DNA of 11,362 nucleotides from an uncultured Alistipes sp. (GTDB lineage: Bacteria; Bacteroidota; Bacteroidia; Bacteroidales; Rikenellaceae). Where the stretch lies: assembly GCA_900546005.1 (NCBI GenBank), contig URBJ01000074.1, positions 1-11,362 of the forward strand, read 5' to 3'. Below are positions 1-7,478 of the stretch, in pieces. The notes below the pieces were generated by a model. The model was not told where the DNA came from and made no database searches. It was given only the letters and a program-made list of their open reading frames with translations. The position numbers and the translations under genes are program-made. How positions within the stretch are numbered: the stretch's first letter is position 1; the number at the start of each line of letters is the position of its first letter.

Positions 1-222
1 GCACGACATACATTCGCCGCAATACCAGATCGTGTCGCTGCGCATCAGTTTTTCAATCGCGGCATCGTCTTGTGTTTGCACAATATTGACGATCTGGCGC
101 GGATCGTAATCGTAATAAGAGGCAGCAGGACATACGCCGGTACAGATTCCGCAATTCATGCAGGCGGCAAGGCCCTCTTTGACCCGCACATCCTCCTGCA
201 ACATATCGAAATACTTACCCAT
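1..222 (-). CDS. HdrC-like 4Fe-4S dicluster ferredoxin, 5' part (cut by window edge)
   Basis: Reading leftward from ATG at 222, the frame stays open for 74 codons to base 1, so the 3' end is outside the window. The protein starts MGKYFDMLQEDVRVKEGLAA. It has a classic 4Fe-4S motif CxxCxxCxxxCP (C21, C24, C27, C31) and then CGECMSC (C68, C71, C74), which begins a second cluster motif. This arrangement is that of the small iron-sulfur subunit of heterodisulfide reductase (HdrC) and related quinone or flavin oxidoreductase modules. In this family the two clusters pass electrons to a CCG-domain partner (HdrB), expected downstream, to the left of the window. No signal peptide is visible, so it is probably cytoplasmic. 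The gene has its own likely promoter 26 bases upstream. The family call is firm; the physiological partner cannot be seen here. Confidence 0.85.
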   Translation of the reverse strand, partial: MGKYFDMLQEDVRVKEGLAACMNCGICTGVCPAASYYDYDPRQIVNIVQTQDDAAIEKLMRSDTIWYCGECMSC

Positions 223-247
223 ATTCTAATCGGTTGTTTTCACGTAA

Positions 248-275
248 CAAATTTACAACCAATTACAACAACAAA
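248..275 (-). promoter_or_regulatory. Putative Bacteroides-type promoter for the HdrC-like gene
   Basis: On the minus strand TAAATTTG (248-255) matches the Bacteroidota -7 consensus TAnnTTTG, and TTTG (272-275) could be the -33 element. The spacer is 16 bases, shorter than the usual 19-21, so the -33 assignment is weak. A start about 7 bases downstream of the box would leave a leader of roughly 20 bases before ATG at 222. The 120-base gap 223-342 contains nothing else I can recognise, and no clear terminator for the upstream amidohydrolase gene. Confidence 0.4.
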
Positions 276-342
276 CGGGGCGGATAAACCTATTTTGAAT
301 GCGTATAAATACTTAATTTGCAGACAACGAGTGCTTCGCTGT

Positions 343-1497
343 TCAAAGGACCCGTCGGGTAGTGGCATCGGGCAACAGGGACATATCGCTCCACGCTATG
401 CCGGAGAGTACAACGGCCGCAGGGGTTTTACCGATCTCAAAGCTACCGATCCGATCCTCCAGTCCGAGAGCCCGGGCTCCGCCGATCGTGGCCCATCGCA
501 GCCGCTCCTCCAACGGAACCGACGGAAAGCACTTCAGCTCATCGATCAGCGACAACCGTTCGTTCGAGGAGAGGCTGTCCGTTCCCACCGCAATACGTCC
601 GCCACATCTTCTCAAAAGGTCGACCGGAGGAAACACGCCCTCGATAAAATCGTTCGAACGGGGACATACTACCCACGTCACATGCTCTCCAAAACGCTCC
701 TGAACAGCCTCAATATCTTGCTCTGTAATAAAGGTATTGTGTACCAGCAGCAACTCTTTATCCGATGGAACCGATGCGAGAATCCGGCCTGTCGGTGAAC
801 CGTACCGCATAAAATCGACCTCAACCCCCAACCGGACATTGCGCTCATGCAACGTTCCCTTGCCTTGAAAGAGCTCCGTCTCTGCCCGACTCTCCATAAA
901 ATGAATCGACAACCGCTCTCCCGCAGCAGCCAGCACCCAAAACGGAGCATCCTGCAACGAGTAGGTTGCATGAGGAGTGATCGATGCCGCCAATCCTGCC
1001 GTTTCCGCTTCGGCCTTTATCCGATCGAGAAACCGGAAATCTGTTGTTTTCAGGCCAAAGCCCTCGATAAAATTATAATAGTGAATGTGGCTGTGTGATT
1101 TGATGCCAAACGTCGAGTCTCCGTTACAGATGTCGCCGACTGCCACCACCCCATCGTACTCCATACGGCTTTGCCAATAATCGGCCGCCGCCCGACGTTC
1201 GCTCTCCGTAGCCTCATGACGCACCTGCGATATGGCATCGGCAAAACCGGCAAAACCACATCCCCGTCCAATCTTTCCACGTAAATAGGAGAGCTCCAGA
1301 TGGCAATGTGCATTGACCAATCCGGGAATCAGTACCCCGTCATAAAATTCAACCCCCGCCTCACGATCCACCGCATCTGACACGGAGATATCCAACAAAC
1401 GCCCGCTATCGTCGAACGACACTATCCCCCCGCGCAACCATCCTTGAGGGGTCAGGATAAAATGGGCCGATAATCTTCTTGCCACCTGCGACATCAT
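343..1497 (-). CDS. Amidohydrolase of the COG0402 (deaminase/chlorohydrolase) type
   Basis: 384-residue metal-dependent hydrolase with a split small beta domain and a TIM-barrel core. Metal-site motifs appear in order: PGLVNAHCHLEL (H64, H66), ITPHATYS (H176), LSIHFMES (H199, E202), LLLVHNTF and VGTDSLSSN (D307). This is the mononuclear zinc/iron pattern of cytosine deaminase, methylthioadenosine/adenosylhomocysteine deaminase and aminofutalosine deaminase relatives; substrate cannot be assigned from motifs. The C-terminus (IGSFEIGKTPAAVVL) is the usual strand closing the small domain. No signal peptide, so cytoplasmic. The start is ATG at 1497 (a second ATG follows at 1494); the N-terminal strand SAHFILTPQGWL is needed for the fold, so a later start is unlikely. 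As a result the gene overlaps the end of the upstream DUF4296 gene by 92 bases in another frame. It is the last gene of the six-gene run. Confidence 0.85.
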   Translation of the reverse strand: MMSQVARRLSAHFILTPQGWLRGGIVSFDDSGRLLDISVSDAVDREAGVEFYDGVLIPGLVNAHCHLELSYLRGKIGRGCGFAGFADAISQVRHEATESERRAAADYWQSRMEYDGVVAVGDICNGDSTFGIKSHSHIHYYNFIEGFGLKTTDFRFLDRIKAEAETAGLAASITPHATYSLQDAPFWVLAAAGERLSIHFMESRAETELFQGKGTLHERNVRLGVEVDFMRYGSPTGRILASVPSDKELLLVHNTFITEQDIEAVQERFGEHVTWVVCPRSNDFIEGVFPPVDLLRRCGGRIAVGTDSLSSNERLSLIDELKCFPSVPLEERLRWATIGGARALGLEDRIGSFEIGKTPAAVVLSGIAWSDMSLLPDATTRRVL

Positions 1498-2305
1498 CTG
1501 TTATTTTATAGGAGTAAGCCGGATTGTATCGAACCTCTCGGATCAACGAATCCCGAGCGACCTCAACCGGAAGATAGCGGGTAATCCGAATCGAGTCGAG
1601 ATCCAGATCGATTCGTTTCTCTTTGATCGCCGTAGAGGTGGCGAAACAGATATTCAGGAACAACGAGTCCTGATCATTCACGTCAAACTCGATACTCTCC
1701 CTTTTGTGTTTTCCCTTGACATATCCCAAATTTCGGTAATTGAAATTATATCGGGACGTCGAGTCCGTGATATAATGCGTATAGCGCAGATTTCCGTTGC
1801 GGCTCGAAGTATCCAAGTCATACACGAAATCGATCCGGTAATGGCCCTGCGTTACTGGAATCGACACATCGGGATCATCCGCTTTACGTAACTGCGTCAG
1901 ATGTCGCAGCGAATCGCGATAAACGACCTGCTTGTACCGCTCGGCCAACCGTTGATCGATCGTATCCATCAAGGCTACCTCTGCGAGCAGACGTGCATTC
2001 TCTCCCTCCAAACGGGCAACCACAATATTCAAAATATCTGAAAACCGGATACTTTTTCGTCGCGAAAGGTTCGAGATCGTATAGCTGAAATCGGAGGGCT
2101 TGTATCCATAATGCTTAAATATCGGCGTATAGTAGTCGAGCGTATCCCGCAATAAACCTTTCGGCCCCTGAGGCGAAGCATAAGCGTTAGCCAAAAACAA
2201 ATCGTGCGTAATATCCACAAGTGTTGCATCAGGGATATTACGCGGACGGTCGCAAGCCCAAACCGCCACTGCCGTTACAAACAAAACTATCGCTCGCCGT
2301 ATCAT
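1406..2305 (-). CDS. DUF4296-domain lipoprotein
   Basis: 299 residues. The start is ATG at 2305, overlapping the permease stop as ATGA; the open frame runs further upstream, but that part lies inside the permease gene and lacks a signal. The N-terminus MIRRAIVLFVTAVAVWAC is a lipoprotein signal ending at C18. Residues about 24-100 (PDATLVDITHDLFLANAY through the region ending near VVARLEG) resemble DUF4296, a Bacteroidota-specific domain of unknown function. The rest, about 100-299, is polar and charged with no motif I recognise. The last 30 or so codons overlap the amidohydrolase start, so the true C-terminus deserves checking. Probably anchored in the periplasm or outer membrane. It is translated with the LolC/E-type permease, which hints at an envelope role but does not show one. 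Confidence 0.75.
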   Translation of the reverse strand: MIRRAIVLFVTAVAVWACDRPRNIPDATLVDITHDLFLANAYASPQGPKGLLRDTLDYYTPIFKHYGYKPSDFSYTISNLSRRKSIRFSDILNIVVARLEGENARLLAEVALMDTIDQRLAERYKQVVYRDSLRHLTQLRKADDPDVSIPVTQGHYRIDFVYDLDTSSRNGNLRYTHYITDSTSRYNFNYRNLGYVKGKHKRESIEFDVNDQDSLFLNICFATSTAIKEKRIDLDLDSIRITRYLPVEVARDSLIREVRYNPAYSYKITDDVAGGKKIIGPFYPDPSRMVARGDSVVRR

Positions 2306-3531
2306 ATTTTTCCTATTTCCTGTTCGTGTTTCGGGATCATGGTCCTTACTGTCAATTGAGAGATCACTCCGCCCACTACGACAAAACTGAGTGCAACCCA
2401 CAGCAGATCGAGAGGACGGACCTCAACCGGATAGGCATCGATCAGAAAAGTCTGTCCCGAAAGCTTTAAGATTCCGAAATATTGCTGCAACAGCGACAAC
2501 AACAGACCCAATACTAAACCGATGACTCCTCCTCCCAGCGAAATCAGCACCCCCTCCTGCGTAAATATCCGCCGGATCAAACGGCTGTCGGCACCGAGGG
2601 TCATCAGCGTCTGGGTATCCTTACGCTTCTCGATAATCAACATCGCGAGCGACCCGATCAACGAAAACGAAGCGACGACCAACACCAGCAGAATGATGAA
2701 GTAGATCCCCCATTTCTCATAGGTCATGATCCGATAGAACGACTCCTTTTGTTGATAACGGGTAAGGACCTTAAAATCTTGTCCGACCAATGTTGCGATC
2801 TGCTGCTGCACTTTGGCTGCCGAAGCCCGATCATCCAACGCCACCGCCAAAGATGAAGCCTGCTGAGGATAGTCGAAGAGCTCCTGCGCGAAATCCAACG
2901 GAACGAACACATACTGATCGTCCACCTCGGCCTCGAGACTGAATACGCCGGAGGGAAAGAGGTTCATTTTGTTGTAATAGCTGTAGGGCAGCAACGGCGA
3001 TACCCGACCGCGTCGCGGCACATACACCGACAGCGGACTGCTCAACGTCACCCGCACTCCCAACGAATAGGCCATACCCTGTCCCACGTAGGCCTCGGGA
3101 ATCTCTCCGAAGCGGAGTCGGAAGACCCCCTCCTTGGTTAATCCCTCCAACGGAACAACCTCTTTGTAAAGCGAGTCCACTCCGCAAACCAGACCATACG
3201 CCTGCCGATCGCGATACTCAAAGACAGCCTGCCCTTCGAGCAAGAATGCCGCCTGCCGCACTCCGTCAATCCGCAAGATCTCCTCCCGCGGCAGTGAATC
3301 GACTCCGAACACCTTTCCGCGAACCGGCATGACCCGAATATCCGGATCGAACGAACGGTCCAACGTCTTGATCAGCTGTTCGAAACCATTGAACACGGAG
3401 AGCAGGATCACCATCGCCGCCACGGGAATCGCTACCGAAAACGCACTCACGATCGACACCAAATTGATCACCGAATGGGACTTCTTCGAGAACAGATAGC
3501 GTCGGGCAAAAAACAACGGTAGGCGATGCAT
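2302..3531 (-). CDS. LolC/LolE-type ABC transporter permease (FtsX family)
   Basis: 409 residues from ATG at 3531. The N-terminus HRLPLFFARRYLFSKKSHS leads into a long membrane segment (about residues 22-47, ending near VFNGFEQLI). A large periplasmic domain follows (about 48-270, MacB-PCD-like), then three C-terminal membrane segments near 275-300, 328-350 and 373-394, with the cytoplasmic loop EKRKDTQTLMTLGA of FtsX/LolCE proteins. The family works with a LolD-like ATPase to extract lipoproteins from the inner membrane or for related envelope transport; no ATPase gene is in the window. A GTG at 3540 is an alternative start: AAAGGAGGG lies 4 bases before it and 12 to 13 before the ATG. I prefer the ATG because homologues start close to the RRYLFSKK motif. 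It lies 22 bases after rbfA and shares ATGA with the next gene. Confidence 0.88.
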   Translation of the reverse strand: MHRLPLFFARRYLFSKKSHSVINLVSIVSAFSVAIPVAAMVILLSVFNGFEQLIKTLDRSFDPDIRVMPVRGKVFGVDSLPREEILRIDGVRQAAFLLEGQAVFEYRDRQAYGLVCGVDSLYKEVVPLEGLTKEGVFRLRFGEIPEAYVGQGMAYSLGVRVTLSSPLSVYVPRRGRVSPLLPYSYYNKMNLFPSGVFSLEAEVDDQYVFVPLDFAQELFDYPQQASSLAVALDDRASAAKVQQQIATLVGQDFKVLTRYQQKESFYRIMTYEKWGIYFIILLVLVVASFSLIGSLAMLIIEKRKDTQTLMTLGADSRLIRRIFTQEGVLISLGGGVIGLVLGLLLSLLQQYFGILKLSGQTFLIDAYPVEVRPLDLLWVALSFVVVGGVISQLTVRTMIPKHEQEIGKI

Positions 3532-3553
3532 GGCAGACACAGACCCTCCTTTA

Positions 3554-3901
3554 TTATTTCAACAGTTTATCGATCGCTTCGATATACTCGAGCGAATCAT
3601 CCACATAAAAAGCCAACTCCGGGACATGACGCAACTGATTGCGCACCCGGGTTCCGAGTGCCTTTCGCACGAGCCAGTTGTTCTCCCGCAAAGCCTCCAT
3701 CACCGCCTCATGTTTATCGAACGGGAAAATACTGAGATAGACTTTCGCCAACTCGAAATCGGGACTCATTCTGACCCGTGTAACCGACACCATGGCCCCG
3801 CACTGTACGGCAGCCGCCTCCTTCGAAAGAATGTCGCTAATATCCCGTTGAATCTGCCGGCCTATCTTCTGCTGGCGAGTCGATTCGATCCGATCCCCCA
3901 T
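3554..3901 (-). CDS. rbfA: 30S ribosome-binding factor A
   Basis: 115 residues, normal length for RbfA, a KH-fold cytoplasmic protein that binds the 30S subunit near the 16S rRNA 5' helix and aids its late maturation and cold adaptation. Diagnostic features are the N-terminal ESTRQQKIGRQIQRDISDIL, the central VSVTRVRMSPDFELAKVYLS and the C-terminal RVRNQLRHVPELAFYVDDS. The only in-frame ATG giving a full N-terminus is at 3901, so the gene begins inside the last 65 bases of the upstream barrel gene. Order rbfA then LolC/E-type permease is, from memory, common in Bacteroidota and supports both calls. Confidence 0.95.
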   Translation of the reverse strand: MGDRIESTRQQKIGRQIQRDISDILSKEAAAVQCGAMVSVTRVRMSPDFELAKVYLSIFPFDKHEAVMEALRENNWLVRKALGTRVRNQLRHVPELAFYVDDSLEYIEAIDKLLK

Positions 3902-4883
3902 CTTCTTCTGTTTTTATAGTTTCCGATTCGATCGCCGGCTCCTTTTTCGAAGCCTTTCTGCGATCTTTTTTCTTCTCTTTTTCCTGCTGCTTCAGAGCAT
4001 CGTCATCCCCATCCGAGCGATCGGTCTCCCCGATCTCGGAAGACTCGGATTCCAGCTGCGGCTCCGTTACCGATTCCATATCAGGCAATGAATCCGTCGT
4101 CGTCCCCATCGATGGCAACGTATCGTTTCCGTTCCGCTTCATCCGACGCGAGGCTCGCTTCTCTTCAGCCTCCAGCATCCGTTGGGCAACGCCCCGACTC
4201 GGAGCCGAACGAATTCCCTCTTTGCTCAAACGATAATAGAGAGCCAGCGAAATGTTGATATTATCCAACGGAGAGTGGGTCGGATTTCCCTGATATTTCG
4301 TCCCGTTACGCAGCACATCCGAATAACCGAAATAGTAACGGCCCTCCACCGCGATCTCGAACCTCCGGATCAGAAAACCGATTCCGGCACCGCCGCACAA
4401 TCCGTAACCCCACCTCGCATCCCGGGTAATCTGCCTCTGATAGGGACCTTCTTCATAGATTCCGGCCTTTTTCGATTTATAGTAATATTCCGACCCACCC
4501 ATGTAGGACAGATAGACCCCCAAATTCAGAAAGATCCGGCCGTGCCGCTGGAAAACATAGATATGGGGTTGCCACATAAAAGGCAATTCGAATGAATTGA
4601 TCGTCCGGTGGTAGCTCGAATCGCTCTTACTCTGCAAGTCGTAGGCAAATCCCCGACCCATATACTGAAGATCGATCTGAATGCCACCGACATACTTCTG
4701 GGCCGTATAAAATTTATAGCTGAGTCCGCCCGAATAGAGTCCCCACTCGAGTTTGGTCTCCCGGGCCGGGGTAAAACGGGCCGATCCTCCGCCCCAACCG
4801 CCACGCACACCAAGATAGTGCTGCGCATGCAGCGTGCCGCACATCACGATCGACAACAACAATATACTCCAAAACTTACCCAT
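3837..4883 (-). CDS. PorT-like outer-membrane beta-barrel protein with long charged C-terminal tail
   Basis: 348 residues. A Sec signal peptide (1-20, MGKFWSILLLSIVMCGTLHA, cleavage before Q21) precedes about 200 residues of alternating aromatic/polar strands (GVRGGWGGG, GGIQIDLQYMGRGF, FLNLGVYLSYMG, AVEGRYYFGYSDV, NISLALYYRL), typical of the small PorT-like outer-membrane barrels of Bacteroidota. From about residue 220 to 348 it becomes a low-complexity tail rich in Glu, Asp, Ser, Lys and Arg, including KKKDRRKASKK, with no fold I recognise; such barrels often end at the last strand. The tail's last 21 or so residues overlap the start of rbfA in another frame. The gene is 49 bases after the Big_5 lipoprotein and probably in one unit with it. 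Function unknown; the barrel class is well supported. Confidence 0.82.
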   Translation of the reverse strand: MGKFWSILLLSIVMCGTLHAQHYLGVRGGWGGGSARFTPARETKLEWGLYSGGLSYKFYTAQKYVGGIQIDLQYMGRGFAYDLQSKSDSSYHRTINSFELPFMWQPHIYVFQRHGRIFLNLGVYLSYMGGSEYYYKSKKAGIYEEGPYQRQITRDARWGYGLCGGAGIGFLIRRFEIAVEGRYYFGYSDVLRNGTKYQGNPTHSPLDNINISLALYYRLSKEGIRSAPSRGVAQRMLEAEEKRASRRMKRNGNDTLPSMGTTTDSLPDMESVTEPQLESESSEIGETDRSDGDDDALKQQEKEKKKDRRKASKKEPAIESETIKTEEDGGSDRIDSPAEDRPADSTGY

Positions 4884-4932
4884 TTCTCTGTTTGCTTGAC
4901 AAGCGACACTTTATCTTCCGGTGCCCCGACTC

Positions 4933-6933
4933 CTACAATCCGAACGATCCGCCTAACTGATTCATACTTCCCATTCCGCTTCCGATACCGATTCCTCCAC
5001 TTCCGCTCGAACCGCTATTATTCTTTTTCGCCGCCTCTTCACGTTTCTCCATCCGCTCCTGCAGCATCTTCAAGTTATCCCGTTCGATCTTATTCTGCAT
5101 CCGCTCCATCGTTACCGGAGCAAAGATCTGATTCATATCCACATCGAAGACCAACTCCCAGTTCTCTTTGGTCACGATCTCCTCCGAATTATTCTCGTCG
5201 ACAAACATCTCGACCCGTTCGGGCTGCTTCCGCTCGACCAATACCCCGGAATCCCACTTCCCGTTGCCGTTCAGATCCTCGATCAGACGGATTTTTACGG
5301 ACCCGACTTCGATGTACTGAAGCTTATGCGTTCCGCTTCGCAGATGCGCCACCTCTTTAATCAGCCCGCCGTTCATGTTCAATACCTGAACGATATATTC
5401 GCTCTCGGGAGTTTTTCCCTTGATATTCAACTCTAATGTCGCATATTTATCAGGAGATTCGATCGTAAACTCCGAGCGCAACGTATCGTTGCTCTCCCTA
5501 TTGGTATTGACAAACGTACCTGCCGGAATCGTCAGCCTATAATTCTGATTAACCTCCCACGATGCAGAAAAGGCCCACTCCCGGATCTTCAAAGTATCCT
5601 GCACAAATGTAAACGGCACCCGGACAGTATCACCGCCACCTTCTTCTCCCGGCAACTTTTCCAGAACAATCGCTACCGTATCGAGCGACTTCAACGGATA
5701 ATCGAATTTGAAAACGATATCCTTTTCGGGATTGAGCGTAGCCCCTCCGGCAACTTGAACCTTGAACGGATTGGGTTCCGGTTCATCCTCTTTCTTTTTC
5801 TTCTTATCGTCCTCCTTCTTCTTCGGAGCGCGCCATCCCAACTTGAAGTTCTGCGTATCAGCTACGAGCCGCATCAAGCTGTCGTGCTGTTTGAAAATCA
5901 TCCGACCCCTCAGGGTATCGGGCATGGTTTCGGCCGCCGCATCGAACCACAAGACGATGCTGTCGTGTTTCGAGTTCATGTACTCCGTAATCATCGGGAT
6001 CGTATCACACCCCTCGAAAGTCAATTCCGAGATCTCGGGCTGCGGAGCCATGAAAGAGAGGAACACCTTGTTGCCCAACGGACGTTGCGCCCCTAAAAAC
6101 GTCTGACGACGGTAGGGCTTATCCATAAATACCCGGAACTGAAGCTGCGGATCGGCCTGCATGTATTTCCGGACCGTATCGTACCAAATCTCGAACGGTT
6201 GTTGTCGTTCCGGATTGTAGACCGAATCCAAAAAGGCCACACGGTCGGCTCCGGGCTCATAGGTCTGATTGCCGTTGTTGTCCTCCAAGGCATAGATCCG
6301 GTAATCGGCCGGTTTGAGATTTTCTGCTATGAATATACCGTTCGGGAAAGATCGGGCTACGCAAACCGGAGTAGCCTTGAAAAGGGTCGAATCATAGTCC
6401 GGAATCGAATCTACCGCTGCGTCATAAAATAGAATATAGACATTGCCCACGGTATCGCCCGACATCGCATCCACCGTATAACCCGACATGACCAACGAAT
6501 CGATATGGTCGCCGGTGGAGAAGACATACCGCAAACCCGTATAGGGAATCGCCTCGTTGTTATCGCAAACGCTCGAACCGAAATTCAATGCATAGGTGCG
6601 GTTCGAATCGAGATCCTCTTGTAAATCGATCTGCACCCCCCTGCCCCGCAACACGACGGAGGGTTTTTTCTTCATGAACGGCGAAGTGTAAAACTCTTTC
6701 TGCTGATCCTTGAGCTGTACGTATTCGTCGAACTCGATATAGATTCTCTTGCCTTTGAAATTTGTCGTGCCGTAGGCCGGAGTCATAGCCACCACTTTAG
6801 GCGGCAGTGAATCTTTCGGCCCGCCTTGGGGTGCGGCGACACTGGCACACCGGCTCAGCAAACCAATGCTGAAAAAAGCCAGCACAACAACCAGTGCGGC
6901 GGTTTTTGTAATATCTCTTTTCTTCACGGACAT
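4933..6933 (-). CDS. Big_5 (SbsA-type) Ig-like domain lipoprotein
   Basis: 666 residues. After a hydrophobic signal (about 12-26) comes SRC at C29 followed by ASVAAPQGGPKDSLPPKV, the hallmark start of a widespread Bacteroidota lipoprotein family; Arg at the -1 position of the lipobox is unusual. A Big_5 Ig-like domain covers about residues 42-140 (VVAMTPAYGTTNFKGKRIYI through RYVFSTG), then further beta-rich segments including the pattern PADYRIYALEDNNGNQTYEPG and KIRLIEDLNGNGKWDSG, which look like SdrD/Cna-B-like strands with D-N-x-N-G turns. A Lys/Glu-rich linker lies near 366-390, and the C-terminus is a Gly/Ser-rich tail (SGSSGSGGIGIGSGMGSM). Likely periplasmic or surface-anchored; role unknown. 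Start ATG at 6933 is supported by a -7 box at 6953-6960. First gene of the six-gene run. Confidence 0.85.
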   Translation of the reverse strand: MSVKKRDITKTAALVVVLAFFSIGLLSRCASVAAPQGGPKDSLPPKVVAMTPAYGTTNFKGKRIYIEFDEYVQLKDQQKEFYTSPFMKKKPSVVLRGRGVQIDLQEDLDSNRTYALNFGSSVCDNNEAIPYTGLRYVFSTGDHIDSLVMSGYTVDAMSGDTVGNVYILFYDAAVDSIPDYDSTLFKATPVCVARSFPNGIFIAENLKPADYRIYALEDNNGNQTYEPGADRVAFLDSVYNPERQQPFEIWYDTVRKYMQADPQLQFRVFMDKPYRRQTFLGAQRPLGNKVFLSFMAPQPEISELTFEGCDTIPMITEYMNSKHDSIVLWFDAAAETMPDTLRGRMIFKQHDSLMRLVADTQNFKLGWRAPKKKEDDKKKKKEDEPEPNPFKVQVAGGATLNPEKDIVFKFDYPLKSLDTVAIVLEKLPGEEGGGDTVRVPFTFVQDTLKIREWAFSASWEVNQNYRLTIPAGTFVNTNRESNDTLRSEFTIESPDKYATLELNIKGKTPESEYIVQVLNMNGGLIKEVAHLRSGTHKLQYIEVGSVKIRLIEDLNGNGKWDSGVLVERKQPERVEMFVDENNSEEIVTKENWELVFDVDMNQIFAPVTMERMQNKIERDNLKMLQERMEKREEAAKKNNSGSSGSGGIGIGSGMGSMNQLGGSFGL

Positions 6934-6952
6934 GCCCTGTACAAATAGTTTA

Positions 6953-6960
6953 CAAAGGTA
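6953..6960 (-). promoter_or_regulatory. Putative -7 box for the Big_5 lipoprotein run
   Basis: The minus strand reads TACCTTTG followed by TA, a full match to TAnnTTTG, 19 bases before ATG at 6933. I see no convincing -33 TTTG. It lies in the 38-base gap after folK and would drive the whole run down to the amidohydrolase. Confidence 0.45.
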
Positions 6961-6971
6961 GTGAATTTTCG

Positions 6972-7478
6972 TTACTTTCTGTCATTAGACGGGGAGAGTT
7001 CTCCTCTCGCATCACGTTCCTGTAACGAACGACGCATCTGACGGATGGTACACCCCGACACGGGATGAATAAAATTACCCATAATCTCTTCCAACGGAGC
7101 CAATACGAAATCGCGCTCACCGATCAGCGGATGGGGAATCCGGAGATCCGGCATATCGATGATCCGACGGTCGTAAAACAGGATATCGATATCCATCGTT
7201 CGCGAGGCATATCCTTGCCCGGAGTGGCGGACACGCCCGAAGTGCTGTTCGATGCGTTGGCACCGCCTCAACACCTCCCGAGGGTCCAACTCCGTTTCGA
7301 CCACGAGAACCTGATTCAAGAAACGCTCCTTGGCCTCGAATCCCCACGCTTCAGACTCCCGGACCGACGATCGTTCGACGACCGGCCCTACCTCCCGCGC
7401 AATCTCACGGCTCGCCGCCTCCAAATTCTCCGCAACCGGACCGAGATTTCCTCCCGTAAGCAAAACGACCCGAGCCAT
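6972..7478 (-). CDS. folK: 2-amino-4-hydroxy-6-hydroxymethyldihydropteridine pyrophosphokinase (HPPK)
   Basis: 168 residues. The enzyme transfers pyrophosphate from ATP to 6-hydroxymethyl-7,8-dihydropterin in folate synthesis, in the cytoplasm. The N-terminus ARVVLLTGGNLGPVAENL is the usual start (G-x-N-x-G), followed by SEAWGF and FLNQVLVVETEL. The core signature is SRTMDIDILFYD (residues about 92-103, with the catalytic magnesium-binding D-x-D) and then LRIPHPLIGERDFVLAPL. Length is normal for a single-domain HPPK with no fused FolB or FolP. Its ATG overlaps the holB stop by one base (TGATG), so the two are likely translated together. A short polar tail (about the last 15 residues) is not part of the fold. 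Confidence 0.95.
   Translation of the reverse strand: MARVVLLTGGNLGPVAENLEAASREIAREVGPVVERSSVRESEAWGFEAKERFLNQVLVVETELDPREVLRRCQRIEQHFGRVRHSGQGYASRTMDIDILFYDRRIIDMPDLRIPHPLIGERDFVLAPLEEIMGNFIHPVSGCTIRQMRRSLQERDARGELSPSNDRK

Noticed and set aside
349..361. Short palindrome ACCCGACGGGT near the amidohydrolase stop, considered as a terminator.
   Set aside because: The central loop would be a single base, there is no T run, and the element is inside the coding sequence.
70..798. A 242-codon plus-strand frame over the hdrC/amidohydrolase junction.
   Set aside because: It runs across the intergenic promoter and the antisense of two clear genes, with no protein-like composition.
2306..2401. A 32-residue upstream extension of the DUF4296 protein.
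   Set aside because: It lies within the permease coding region and would bury the clear lipoprotein signal starting at ATG 2305.
4608..5360. A 250-codon plus-strand frame opposite the barrel and Big_5 genes.
   Set aside because: The translation is Arg/Ser/Pro-rich and without domains, the usual mark of an antisense shadow.
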